Assembly (NCBI RefSeq): GCF_001293395.1
Contig: NW_015438357.1
Coordinates: 2,010,750-2,074,749, forward strand
Direction: 5' to 3'
Source: Leptomonas pyrrhocoris
Taxonomy: Eukaryota; Euglenozoa; Kinetoplastea; Trypanosomatida; Trypanosomatidae
Length of the DNA stretch: 64,000 nucleotides
Shown: piece by piece, positions 19,415 through 29,075 of the stretch
How positions within the stretch are numbered: the first letter of the stretch is position 1
Layout: every line of letters starts with the position of its first letter
Program-made: the position numbers and the translations under genes
Notes under the pieces: model-generated
The model's database searches: none
What the model saw: only the letters and a program-made list of their open reading frames with translations
Told to the model about the DNA's origin: nothing

Positions 19415-21379
19415 ATGACAAGCGCTTTCCCAGAGTGGCAAGGAGAGGAGATCGTGGAGGATGTACCCGAGTTTCTGGACGGCAAAAAACGCGAGCTGCC
19501 GGCTGCTATGGTGCGCCACCGCGGCCGTGTCCCACCGAAGAAAAGCGCACGGAACTCCGCGAGCCCGAAAGTCACCGTGGACATCCATACGTTCGAGTGC
19601 CAAGCCATCGACGACGACCTCGCCACGGAGAGCCTCGGTGGGCCGTCTCCGCTGAACCTCGAAATCGACCTTAGCAAGCCGGCGCACAAGGCACCGAACA
19701 ACACCACCATCACTGCCGCCGTTAGTTCTGCGCGCGTGATGCGCGACGCCGCACCGGAGCGTGGTCCCGCGTTAAAGGCCGCGAGTAATGGAACAAACGA
19801 CTGCAGCGACAGCAGTACCCAGGCGAGCAGCAGCAACAGCAGTAATCGACAGCGCCCACCGCCCACACGCACGCTTGGGCAGCTCCGCACTAACCCACGT
19901 CACGTCACTCTGCCCAGTGCGACAATGTCGAAGTCGATCAACGGCACACCGAATCGCCTCTCGCCTTCGATGAACGACGTGGACGAGCCGCCCCGTGCGT
20001 TGGCGGCCACGGTGGTACCGACGGAGGCTGCTGCCACTCTTCCCCCTCCACCATCGCCGACAACGGCGACCACCACCACCACCTCAGCAACCATCAAGCC
20101 CGCACAGACGCCTGTCACACACGCGTGGAGGCATGTCAACAACAAGAAGTCGTCCTCGCCGTCGCTGGACAGCGATTGCGAGAGCACCAGCGGCATCAAC
20201 TCCCCAACGGACTCGAGCCCCTCGAAATCCGCGCTGCCGTTTTCAGCGCCGGCCGGACAGCACATCCCGACCTCTCTTCGCGACGTGGTCCCCGTTGCTG
20301 CTGCCACTTCAGCGCCAGGGCATCGTCAGAGCGTTCTCTCCCCTCGCAAGTCGTACTCCACCGAAGTCGCTGCACCACTCGCGGTGAAGCAGGACCTCCC
20401 TGCTTTAGCGACGGCACGGCAGCTCGACGCAGCACGACGGGTAGCACCAGTGAAGCCGTCGTTGTTGGCAGCCGCTGGCAGCGGGGCTGCTACTGCCACA
20501 GCACTTGCACCACAACCGGCCTCGCGCTCTCGCACGGTGTCGCAGGCAGAAGGCACAACCGCATCCGTACCCTCTACCGGCAGCAGCGCTACGAAGACAC
20601 GGGTGAACGCTACGGCGTCGTCAGGCAGAGCCACCGCGGTGTCACGAGAACTCTCGAGGTGCTCCACCAGACCAAGACCCGTCAACGAACCAGCGAAGCA
20701 GATAGACTTGCCGACGCTACCGCTGATGTCCACAAACACGCACAAGAGCAACAACACCAACTATAGTGGCAAGGACAAGGTCAATAACGGCGCTGGTGAT
20801 GGGCACGTGGGGGGCGAGGCCTCCCACAAGGACGTCGAGGTTCCGGTGAGTGAGCAGGAGCCGTCCACGGCGCGGCGGAGCACCCACACCGTCAACAGCA
20901 GTTTGATGTCGTCGACCGGCTACTCCGTCCTTCGTGGCGCCTTCGACTCGCACGCCACCTTCGACTTCGGTGCCACCTTGCCATCTGTCGCCGGTTTGAA
21001 CGCGTCTCAAGGTCCAACAGTGAGCGGGGGCCGTGTGGCCTCTGCTCGGCCGCCCAATATGATGGTGGTGAACGACGCCACCGCCCTGCGTGCGAGGACC
21101 TCTTTCGTACGGGCCGGCAGCATCCATCGAAAGCCGCAGACGAACGGCACATCAGGACGTGACGGTCCGGTTCCGAGCACATCCGCTAACGTAGCCGGAA
21201 GGCGGTCGTCCACTCCAGCGTCAAGGGCTGCGAGGTGCGCGTCTCACGACAGGAGTCCGAGCGCCAAGACGCCGGAGGGGGCCGAGGACGACAGCGAAGT
21301 GCACGACAAACACCGCAAGCGTGCCCCGCAAACCAAGCGAGAGCTGCGCCGACGTAACACTGAATTTGAGAAGGTGTAG
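19415..21379 (+). CDS. Hypothetical low-complexity protein, Ser/Thr/Ala-rich (654 aa)
   Basis: Unrecognised. The frame opens further upstream only from a TTG inside the splice-acceptor tract, so ATG at 19415 is chosen. The chain is mostly disordered: Thr/Pro/Ser/Ala runs (about 200-230), poly-Ser near 130-150 and many Arg/Lys-Ser sites. The N-terminal 60 residues are acidic with one basic patch (GKKRELPAAMVRHRGRVPPKK, about 23-43). The C-terminus is strongly charged (HRKRAPQTKRELRRRN) and could bind nucleic acid or microtubules, which is inference. It is similar in style to the preceding disordered protein, but no clear paralogy is seen. Ends in TAG. Confidence 0.85.
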   Translation: MTSAFPEWQGEEIVEDVPEFLDGKKRELPAAMVRHRGRVPPKKSARNSASPKVTVDIHTFECQAIDDDLATESLGGPSPLNLEIDLSKPAHKAPNNTTITAAVSSARVMRDAAPERGPALKAASNGTNDCSDSSTQASSSNSSNRQRPPPTRTLGQLRTNPRHVTLPSATMSKSINGTPNRLSPSMNDVDEPPRALAATVVPTEAAATLPPPPSPTTATTTTTSATIKPAQTPVTHAWRHVNNKKSSSPSLDSDCESTSGINSPTDSSPSKSALPFSAPAGQHIPTSLRDVVPVAAATSAPGHRQSVLSPRKSYSTEVAAPLAVKQDLPALATARQLDAARRVAPVKPSLLAAAGSGAATATALAPQPASRSRTVSQAEGTTASVPSTGSSATKTRVNATASSGRATAVSRELSRCSTRPRPVNEPAKQIDLPTLPLMSTNTHKSNNTNYSGKDKVNNGAGDGHVGGEASHKDVEVPVSEQEPSTARRSTHTVNSSLMSSTGYSVLRGAFDSHATFDFGATLPSVAGLNASQGPTVSGGRVASARPPNMMVVNDATALRARTSFVRAGSIHRKPQTNGTSGRDGPVPSTSANVAGRRSSTPASRAARCASHDRSPSAKTPEGAEDDSEVHDKHRKRAPQTKRELRRRNTEFEKV

Positions 21380-22972
21380 AAAGAAGAGGAAGCGCCTCGG
21401 AATCGTCAGTTTTTTTCTCGTTTTTCTTCCTTTTACGAGCTGCTGCGTGGCGGGTCTTCTTCGATGTGTGTGTTCATGTATGGAAGATAGCTTTGTCACC
21501 TGCAACCTACACGTTCTGGCTTTGATCTTTCTTCGTAATGGTGCAGGTGAATAATTCAACTTTTCTGATTCTCATTATTGATGGCTCCTTATATATGTGT
21601 GTGGGTTGTCTCTCTTCCACGTTCTCCTTTTTTCGTTCTTTTCCTCAAGGAACACATGCGATTTAACCGAAAAGGCGACCCTTTTTTCTTTTTCTTAGAG
21701 CCTTTGAAACTTTCTTTCCTTTACAAATCGCAATGGTATTTTTCATCTTCTATTCCCAACCATTATCCCCTTTCTTTCTTCCCTTTTAATTTTGTGTACG
21801 GAGAACCGCTGTTGTGTGTGTATTCCTCATCAGCGCTGTTGTTGTTTGTGTTTGTGTTTCCTCTCGCAAACGGCGCATCGCAATGTGCTCTTCTTTTGTT
21901 GCCGCCGTTGGCATTTTCTTGTTTCCTTTTTTCTTTTTTTTTCTTTCTCATCCTTCGACCCACTGCGGCCTTCTCTTCCTTTCTCCCCTGTGGGCGCGGC
22001 GCGGAAAAATTGACTCCCGTTTTGTTCCTCGTTTCACTTTCTCCTGCTTCTCTGTTTTCCTTTAACTTCAAAAAGAAGAAGCAGTTTTGCTTTTGGGTTT
22101 TTATTATTCTTATTCCTCTCACGTGTGTGTTTTCGTGGGCGTTTCCTGGTCTTCCCAACACATTTGCGCCTGCGAATTGGTGTGACCTCCCCAGGACATT
22201 GGAATACGCAGCAATGCTTCTTCTCTTAGCCCCCTTTTTTTTTTTGGAGGGTGTGTGGAGTGAATAAGTGGGACCTGGTCGTCCCTTGAGGGACACGGGG
22301 AGCCAGTGGTATGCGCAATTGGTTGTGCATGTGTGTTCAAATCCTGTGGTATAAAAGGGTTACAACGAGACAAGCGCGCAAAGAAACCAAAACACAGCGA
22401 CAAAAATATATAATGATTGCAGTGTTTTGCAAAGCAACGGAGTAGTAACGTCTGCTCGTGTGAGTCCTCAACATTTTTATCTTCTTTTATATATATTTGT
22501 ATATATCAAGCTATATACCGTTTTCCAGAGATATTACCCAAGTCGGGGTCTCGCTTTCTCTTTTTCTTCCCCTGTTCTTTTTTTTCGCATCCTGTAACTG
22601 GCTCAGAATCGATGCTCTGAGCACAGCAGCATTTTTTTTGAATTGTCTTTGACCACTAGTCGTTTATCCGTCGATGAAGTCGATTATTCTGTTGTCGTTT
22701 TCGCTGCGTATTTCCTCTCTTGTAGAACCGACTCGCTTTGTTTGCATGCCCAGTCGACCGATCCAATGGAACACGTTTCTTTTTTTTTCTCTGCTTTTCT
22801 TTCGTTTGCTGTGAAGTAGAGTGAGTTGGCGCCGTACTCTCTGCCCCTCTCTTAAAAAAAAAAATGCTCTCATTTTCTGTGTCGGCAAATGTGATTGTGC
22901 AAATGAGAAGACGGCTTTACTGCTTCTTTTTTTTTGGCTTTAGGTGCAACGGTTAGCATTCGTTGTCCGTTC

Positions 22973-23017
22973 CGCTGCTGCGTCTGGTTGGATTTCAACA
23001 ACCGACGACAGGCAGCG
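22973..23017 (+). other. Strong 45-nt stem-loop in spacer
   Basis: CGCTGC (22973-22978) pairs with GCAGCG (23012-23017), CGTC (22981-22984) with GACG (23004-23007) and GGTTG (22986-22990) with CAACC (22999-23003). That is 15 Watson-Crick pairs with a small internal loop and one bulge. No AGA box follows. Could be an unrecognised ncRNA or a UTR element. Confidence 0.6.
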
Positions 23018-23996
23018 CCCTGCTAATCAAACGCCTACCTGGTATGGTGAGTGAAGAAAGACTGTCAAAAGGACAAGTAAAGTGTTCGTCAACACCGCGA
23101 TCTGCCTAAAAGCAGCGCTGCTGGTAGCGCGCTGTTTTTGCGGTCGGTTCTTTCTGTATTTTTATTTTTAAGATGTCATTAGAAATATAAAGAAAACCTT
23201 TTTCTTCCTTTTTTTTGGCAGCCATCAAAACTGTGTGCGTGAGTGGGGGTGCGCGATGCAGGCGAACCTTCGCTTTCATGCTTATATATATGTTTGCTTT
23301 TTGTGTGTTTTCAAACACCTGAACTTTTACCTGTGAAGTGCTTTCTGCTTTATGATACGTGCTTTTATTATTATTGCCTGTTTGTGTATTTATTTGCTTC
23401 GTTTGCTTCTTCATTAACGGGTTCGACTGCTTGAGAGCAAAAGATATGGCGTGTTCACCCGCCGTTGAGTGTGTGGGTGTGTGTCGGTGGCAAACGGGTA
23501 TGCGTATCAAGTTGTCACAGAACGTTGTTTGTACTGTGCTATGGTTCTTTTTTCCCCTTCTTCCTTCTTCTTTCCTCTTTTCCACTTAATACTTTACGTG
23601 TAGGTGCATGCCCGCTTGCGTCTTTTTTTTTCCTTTTGAGGAAGTCATACTTCCTGTGTCTATGGATCGTCGTGCAAAAAGAAAAGGAGAAAAATAGGTC
23701 ACTAACAATTGTGGCTTGTATCAGTGGTCAAGCGTAGACGGAGCGGGTGCGCGTGTTGAGCTGTTGACGTGACCGACAATCGATGTGCAGAGTAAACGAG
23801 AGAGAGGGAGAGGGAGGGAGAGACGTTGCACAGTGTTTCTAGCCTGCGTGGGGCAAGGGCACCTATTCCCTCCCCCTCCTCGCCTATAATCTGCCGGTGT
23901 ATTGGACAAACGCGGACTAGCTCGCACGTACACTCACGGTGGTAAACCCATTTTCTTTTCTCTCATTTTCTGTTGTCTCTTTTGTCGCCCTGGTAG

Positions 23997-23999
<3 letters not shown>

Positions 24000-24028
<29 letters not shown>
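24000..24028. repeat. (CA)14 microsatellite
   Basis: Uninterrupted CA repeat about 250 bp before the phosphatase gene. Confidence 0.95.
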
Positions 24029-24030
<2 letters not shown>

Positions 24031-24220
24031 ACGGTAGTGGCAACGGAATAACAAATACTAAAAAGCACCCATATTATCAAGTTAAGTGTCGCTTTAGCTC
24101 CACTTAGCAGACAATAATCAAAGTCGCCACGTCTCCTTCGGTGTGTCTACGGCATACACGCCTGCAAATACGACCACGCTATTACTTTCTACACAAGTTA
24201 CCCCTGATACAATACGCTGA

Positions 24221-24251
24221 CTTTTTGCCTCCCTCTTGTGTTTGATTCTAG
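24221..24251 (+). promoter_or_regulatory. Polypyrimidine tract and candidate spliced-leader acceptor
   Basis: CTTTTTGCCTCCCTCTTGTG followed by TTTGATTCTAG, AG at 24250-24251, giving a 32-nt leader before the ATG at 24284. Confidence 0.65.
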
Positions 24252-24283
24252 CGACCTTTTTTTTTTCTTCTCCCCACCCCGCG

Positions 24284-27200
24284 ATGTCGTCTGCGAGCTG
24301 GTCACACTGTGGCCGAATCCTCCTCAACGCGTCCCGTGTGTACTACCTGCCCGATGAGCCCTCCCTCCCTCCGCTGCGCTGGATGGCGGAGAAGCAGCGG
24401 TTTGAGTACTTGAGCAGCGCGAACAGCGAGGATGTGGAGCTGCGCGCCTCTATCACCGAACTGGCGCAGGCGTGCTCCCAGCTGTACCACCTGCAGTCCG
24501 TCCAACAGCAGTCCATCGCGGCCTCGCTCAGCTGCTACCTGCCCTGCGAGGCTCTCTATGGCGTCCTCCCGCTCGGCTCCGTCAACTCCGCTCTGATCTA
24601 CGTGACCGAGAAGGAGTACGTGTGCACCTTGTCCCTCGGCGGGGCGACGCACGAGGTCTACGCGGTACGGGGACTGCAGTGGCTCAATTTACCCGGTGTG
24701 ACCTCTACAGCGCTGTCGCAGCGGGAGCGTCGACGGCGGGAGCGGCGCCCACGCGGCCGGCGCGGCGGCGGCGATGGCGGTGGTCGAAGTGCGGCAAGCG
24801 ACGGCGCATCGGAAAGGGACGCCGCCGCTGACGCTGCGGATCCACGTGGAGGCGGCAAGGCGAAAGGGAACGAGAGTCGCGGCTCCAATGTCTCGGAGAG
24901 CGGCGCCGATGAGGAGGAAGGGGAGTCCTCTGCCACAGACACCGACGCGGAAGACGCGGAGGATGATGCGCCGGAGGAGGTCGGTCGCCTTCCCAGCAAA
25001 ACCGTGAACGACTACCTCGCCGTTCTGCACCGTTTTTGTGAGTCCGTGAACACGCAGGATGGCGGGCAGCACGCCGAAACGCGACGCGCTGCGAATGCGA
25101 AAGGAGAAGCCGCGACGGCGTCCGAGCTGCCGGGGATCATCGGACCCGCGGAGAAATTCTCATATCTGTACTACTCCTCCACGCTGGATCTCAGCGCGGA
25201 TCCGGTGCACTTGCTAGGACTCATCACCCACACTCTCCATCCGAGTCTTGCTCTCAGCCCCGCCGGGAAGGGTGAGGTTGACGACAACTCGCTCTCCTCC
25301 ACCGCCAACCACGAAAACGGCGGCAGTGACATGTACTCCAACCTGGTCGACACGACGAAAGTGTTGTGGCACGGCTTCAACGCCACGGGTAACCACCACG
25401 CCTGGGAAGATCTCCGCGCGGCCGCGACGGCACGCCAGCTCTACCAGTGGAATGGACCTCTCCTATCCGACGGCTTGGCTCTCCCCTCCATGGCCGCCCT
25501 CCGAGGCGAGTTCTACGCCGGCTACCGTGGCGGCAACACAGACGTGTCGGAAGGGGCAGCGGAGGAGGCAGCCGCGTTGCCGTGGCGGGGCGTCTGCGCG
25601 GAGGAGGTGCAACGAGACGCACGGTCGGGGCATCATAACCACGTGGACCACCACGTCAACTTCAACACGACGGCCGCCACAGCTGCCCCTACGCAGTCGC
25701 CCTCCTCCGTGCCGCTGTACCTGCCCTCCTTTATCCGCGGCCTCGTCGCGCAGGCCGACGCGTCGCCGACGTTGGCCATGACCCTTCTCAACTGCACGTG
25801 CTGCCGTTGGGCGGGCACGCGGTACAACCGGCGCGGCCTCGAGCCCGGGCACAGCGGCGTGGTGGCGAACATGTCCATGACGTCCCTCTGGGTGACCCCC
25901 CGTTCACGTGAAGCAGCTGTTCCTGCGGAAGAAGAAAAAGACAGCGAGGCGTCTGGACCTGCCGCACCCTTTGCGGTGTACACGGTGATGCGCGGCTCCG
26001 TTCCACGTCGGTGGGAGCAGCCAGCCAACCTTTCACTGAAGCCCACCATTAAAATATCGCCCGTCGGGAACGCAGCGGAGGAGTTCGGCCGGCACATTCG
26101 TCTACTAAAGCAGTGCTTGCCGTGGATGCACACCCTTTTCTGTCTTGACACAATGTCGACGTCGGCGCTGGAGGAGCCGCTCGCAGAGGGGTTTGCCGCG
26201 GCGGTGCGGCGCTATGTCGAAGGCACGCCGAAAGTCACCTCCCCTGCCGCCAGTCTCATGATGGACGACAAGGACGCGACGCACCTTGTGGCGGCTGCGG
26301 CTGCGGAGGAGAACGGTGGCGGCGTAGCGGTCTCAGCAAACACGCCTGATAGCGATCCGTCAGTCAAGTTGGTGAAGTTCAACGTGAAACGAGAACTGCA
26401 AACGCACGATTATGATGAGATGGTGCGGCGCTGCGTGGCGGAGCTGGATGGCGCAGCTGACGCCGACACATGGCTGGATTTCACGAAAGGCACCGCACGG
26501 GCGTTTTCGGACGACGAGGACGACGCGGAGGAGGATGGCGGCAGCGCATGGCCGAGCGACGTCCCGACTGTTGCACCACGGCTCCGATTCGACCACTTGC
26601 AATCGCGACTTGTGCGTGTGAATTGTCTGGACTGTCTCGATCGCACGAACCTGGTGCAGAGCATCCTGCTCGCGGCGGTGCTCCCGCGCATGATGGCATA
26701 CGTGAATGGCGGCGCTTTGAAGTTAAACGGCACGGTGTCCGACAGCGGCAAGACGGGTGACGGGGTGGATTTGTGTCTTCACCATCCCGCCTACGCCGCG
26801 GCCTCGCACCGTCTGCGGATGCTAATGGCGGCACAAGGGACCGCCATCTCGCAGCTCTACGCCGGCACCGAGCCGCACTTTGTCCCCTACATGCTGGACG
26901 GACATCATCACTGGGCGCATAAAGCCGTCGAGGGGGTTCTGGCGCAGCGTCGGTGGTATCAGCAGAACTTCTTCGACGGTGTCAAGCAGGACGGCATCTC
27001 TCTTGTAACGCGGCAGCACGACCCGCAGGTGTTTAACGCCGACATCGAGAGCCCGTTTTCGCGCGACCTCAGTGGGATGAACCGGCAGGTGATGTATGGA
27101 CTGCTTCTGGGGATTCTCCCCTTCATTTACAGCGTGATGATGTGCTTCTCCGAGCACCACTACGCCTCATCGGTGTTTCAGCTGCATTTTGCGATCTGCC

Positions 27201-27310
27201 TCTGTTGGGCGTTGTATATTTCGATTCTGTACAGCAAACTGATGCGTTATCGTGTGACGTACACCAATCGACCGTTGCTGCTGTACACGCGGCAGGTGGA
27301 GTGGTGTTAA
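24284..27310 (+). CDS. Sac-domain phosphoinositide phosphatase, membrane-anchored (1,008 aa)
   Basis: Predicted to remove phosphate from phosphoinositides such as PI4P at ER/Golgi membranes, as Sac1 does. Sac-family hallmarks appear in order: LPCEALYGVLPLG near 85-97, the FSYLYYSSTLDLS box near 290, YQWNG near 387, AGTRYNRRG near 510, a SVPRRWEQPANL box near 570, and the catalytic CLDCLDRTN motif with nucleophile C781 and R787 (C-x5-R). Two hydrophobic segments close the protein (about 945-962 and 967-990), matching the tail-anchored layout of Sac1. ATG at 24284 was chosen over the upstream TTG in the leader. Length is well above the usual 590-660, because of charged insertions at about 146-230 and 680-775. 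The insertions keep the core motifs intact, so activity is expected. Confidence 0.93.
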   Translation: MSSASWSHCGRILLNASRVYYLPDEPSLPPLRWMAEKQRFEYLSSANSEDVELRASITELAQACSQLYHLQSVQQQSIAASLSCYLPCEALYGVLPLGSVNSALIYVTEKEYVCTLSLGGATHEVYAVRGLQWLNLPGVTSTALSQRERRRRERRPRGRRGGGDGGGRSAASDGASERDAAADAADPRGGGKAKGNESRGSNVSESGADEEEGESSATDTDAEDAEDDAPEEVGRLPSKTVNDYLAVLHRFCESVNTQDGGQHAETRRAANAKGEAATASELPGIIGPAEKFSYLYYSSTLDLSADPVHLLGLITHTLHPSLALSPAGKGEVDDNSLSSTANHENGGSDMYSNLVDTTKVLWHGFNATGNHHAWEDLRAAATARQLYQWNGPLLSDGLALPSMAALRGEFYAGYRGGNTDVSEGAAEEAAALPWRGVCAEEVQRDARSGHHNHVDHHVNFNTTAATAAPTQSPSSVPLYLPSFIRGLVAQADASPTLAMTLLNCTCCRWAGTRYNRRGLEPGHSGVVANMSMTSLWVTPRSREAAVPAEEEKDSEASGPAAPFAVYTVMRGSVPRRWEQPANLSLKPTIKISPVGNAAEEFGRHIRLLKQCLPWMHTLFCLDTMSTSALEEPLAEGFAAAVRRYVEGTPKVTSPAASLMMDDKDATHLVAAAAAEENGGGVAVSANTPDSDPSVKLVKFNVKRELQTHDYDEMVRRCVAELDGAADADTWLDFTKGTARAFSDDEDDAEEDGGSAWPSDVPTVAPRLRFDHLQSRLVRVNCLDCLDRTNLVQSILLAAVLPRMMAYVNGGALKLNGTVSDSGKTGDGVDLCLHHPAYAAASHRLRMLMAAQGTAISQLYAGTEPHFVPYMLDGHHHWAHKAVEGVLAQRRWYQQNFFDGVKQDGISLVTRQHDPQVFNADIESPFSRDLSGMNRQVMYGLLLGILPFIYSVMMCFSEHHYASSVFQLHFAICLCWALYISILYSKLMRYRVTYTNRPLLLYTRQVEWC

Positions 27311-28089
27311 GGGGTGGGCTTTTCTTGCTTGTTCTTCCGCTTTCATTCGTTCGGTGGTGTTTCCTATTTAGTACACGCCGCTACAGATCACCTATTAAAA
27401 GGATTTAACAACGCGGATAAAAAGAAGAGAGAGAAAGGGTTAGCGATGACTTCTCGACCGGCGCAACGGAAGTGTTGTACTCCGCATCGCCTTCGTGGCT
27501 CCGGTTTGGGATGAGCCCCATCGTAGACGAAGGCGCCAACATTAAGTCGCCATCACTTCTGCACTTCGGAAACAACAACCAGCGCTTCTGGAGAGGCCTA
27601 TTTGATACGATGCAACGGCATGTGACGAAGTAAAAAGGAGAAGGAAACGTAACTCATCGTCTTGGAGGGCGACCCGGAATGATTTGCTGTCCTCCACTTT
27701 CTCTTCTTTTCTTCTCGCCTTTTTTTCTTCTCCCTTTCTTTCTCTCATCCTTTGTCGACACCGCAGGGAAAGTAAAATTTGCAGGTTTGTTGTAAAAGTA
27801 TCTGCCCTTCCCGCTGCCACCTAGCAGTGTTTTTTCTTCTTCTTTTCTCAAATACCCTTTTCCCTCCTAATTCAGTTCTAAAGCTGGCACTTCTGCCTAA
27901 GTATATACTTACAGGTTGTTTTTTTTTTTGCTGATATATATATTCATTGTTTTCTCCCTTTCTTATCTACAATTCGACGTGTTGCGCGCTTCTCCCCTTC
28001 CGGCAGTTTGAGAAAAGCGAAGTTCAACACTATTTTCCCAAGAGAGGTTGTGCCAATCCGACGCCGTTAACGACTCGTCGTGGAAAGCT
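27311..28089 (+). other. Intergenic region with a strong stem-loop, no gene seen
   Basis: Mostly T-rich. The stem-loop at 27488-27535 is listed separately. An AT tract lies near 27935. A 92-codon minus-strand frame overlaps pyrimidine tracts and is not credible. Confidence 0.6.
27488..27535 (+). other. Strong stem-loop in the 3' UTR after the Sac gene
   Basis: CGCCTTCGT (27488-27496) and ACGAAGGCG (27527-27535) are exact reverse complements. Directly inside, GGCTC (27497-27501) pairs with GAGCC (27513-27517), leaving a 9-nt bulge (27518-27526) on the 3' side. Fourteen pairs make this far more stable than the surrounding T-rich sequence. Confidence 0.65.
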
Positions 28090-28112
28090 CTCTTTTTTAC
28101 TTTCCTTGGCAG
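28090..28112 (+). promoter_or_regulatory. Polypyrimidine tract and candidate spliced-leader acceptor
   Basis: Run of T/C ending in TTGGCAG (AG 28111-28112), giving a 57-nt leader before the ATG at 28170. Confidence 0.6.
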
Positions 28113-28169
28113 ACAGCCTCTTGCGTTCAACCGTCTTCTAAAGCAGACAAGCTAACAAACAGAACACGC

Positions 28170-29075
28170 ATGCCGAGATCTTTTGCGCGGCCCGGTGCGC
28201 TGCTCAGCGCCTTCCCCGTGACTCGCTTCAGCACACTGGACCACACCGCCCAGCGGCGAACCCATGATGTTCTACGGCAGTCTGTCGAGCGCTTGTGGAG
28301 CCCGTTTACCGTGGGACGACGCGGGGCTGACCTGAAGGTCTACCGCTTTCACGAGAACCTCGCGGAGCTCTGCGCACCCGGCAACACCTTCACCTGCCAG
28401 GTGAATGGGGCACCGGGCGGGAAACGCGTGCTGGAGGACTTCTTCGCCACGCTTCTCAGCGGCTTCGACATTGTGCAGGTCAACGTGGAGAACGCACGAA
28501 GCAACTCGCTGGCCGAGGCGCGCGACATGCGCAACCACCGCGGCTTCTACGTCTTGGCGCACACCCGTCCGTTTCTTGGCTGGACGCCAACGCCGACTTC
28601 TCTGCGTCTGCCGGCGTCGTGCGCGCCTGTGTCGGCGAACGACGCTGCAATGGCGGCGCAGGCGGGCAGTTGCGGTGAGGCGGCGTACGGAGGAGAGGGT
28701 GAGGCGGCCGCGGAACACTTCTGTCCGACTCCTGTGCAAATGGAGACGGCAACGGTCGAGCTTGCCTCTGCGGATGGGTCGCCGTCGCTGACCAGCTCGA
28801 CCACCTTAGTGGTGCCTTTCACCACCTACGTGGAGGGCGTGATGGGCAGCGGACGTCTGTCTCACCTCGTGCTGCGCTCCCCGGTGATGGAGCTGCTCAG
28901 CAGCTGTGAGGAGTGCCCGACACCGGTGCGACAGTGTTTGCAGAGCAAGGAGGCGCTGAAGATGTTCGCGACGCTGCGTCGTGCGGGTGTCAAGCCGGAG
29001 ATTATTACTTCAAAGACGCTGCTGAGTGCGTCGAAGCAAAATGAGGTGTGGACGGCGGCGCTTGGTATCCTATAA
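28170..29075 (+). CDS. Hypothetical protein, probably mitochondrial (301 aa)
   Basis: Unrecognised. ATG at 28170 is the first ATG; upstream the frame begins only at a GTG in the leader before the acceptor AG. The N-terminus (MPRSFARPGALLSAFPVTRF) is basic, Ser/Ala/Leu-rich and free of acidic residues, which fits a mitochondrial targeting presequence. The rest is soluble and mixed alpha/beta in appearance, with conserved-looking blocks around KVYRFHENLAELCAPG (about 50-65), FDIVQVNVENARSNSLAEARDM (about 95-116) and a C-terminal helical part containing SCEECPTPVRQC. No membrane segment or nucleotide-binding motif is seen. Candidates would include mitoribosome or RNA-editing accessory proteins, but nothing in the sequence decides this. 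Confidence 0.85.
   Translation: MPRSFARPGALLSAFPVTRFSTLDHTAQRRTHDVLRQSVERLWSPFTVGRRGADLKVYRFHENLAELCAPGNTFTCQVNGAPGGKRVLEDFFATLLSGFDIVQVNVENARSNSLAEARDMRNHRGFYVLAHTRPFLGWTPTPTSLRLPASCAPVSANDAAMAAQAGSCGEAAYGGEGEAAAEHFCPTPVQMETATVELASADGSPSLTSSTTLVVPFTTYVEGVMGSGRLSHLVLRSPVMELLSSCEECPTPVRQCLQSKEALKMFATLRRAGVKPEIITSKTLLSASKQNEVWTAALGIL

Larger units (their letters stand above)
21380..24220 (+). other. Intergenic region with two structured islands, no protein gene seen
   Basis: 2.8 kb of mostly T-rich spacer. Long Phe-rich frames (for example 21578-22267) are translated pyrimidine tracts. Two GC-richer islands stand out: 22270-22400 with hairpins and a box-B-like element, and a long stem-loop at 22973-23017. 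A (CA)14 tract lies at 24000-24028. Confidence 0.6.

Noticed and set aside
21578-22267. 229-codon frame
   Set aside because: Phe/Leu/Ser-rich translation of polypyrimidine tracts; no domain, and composition unlike neighbouring genes.
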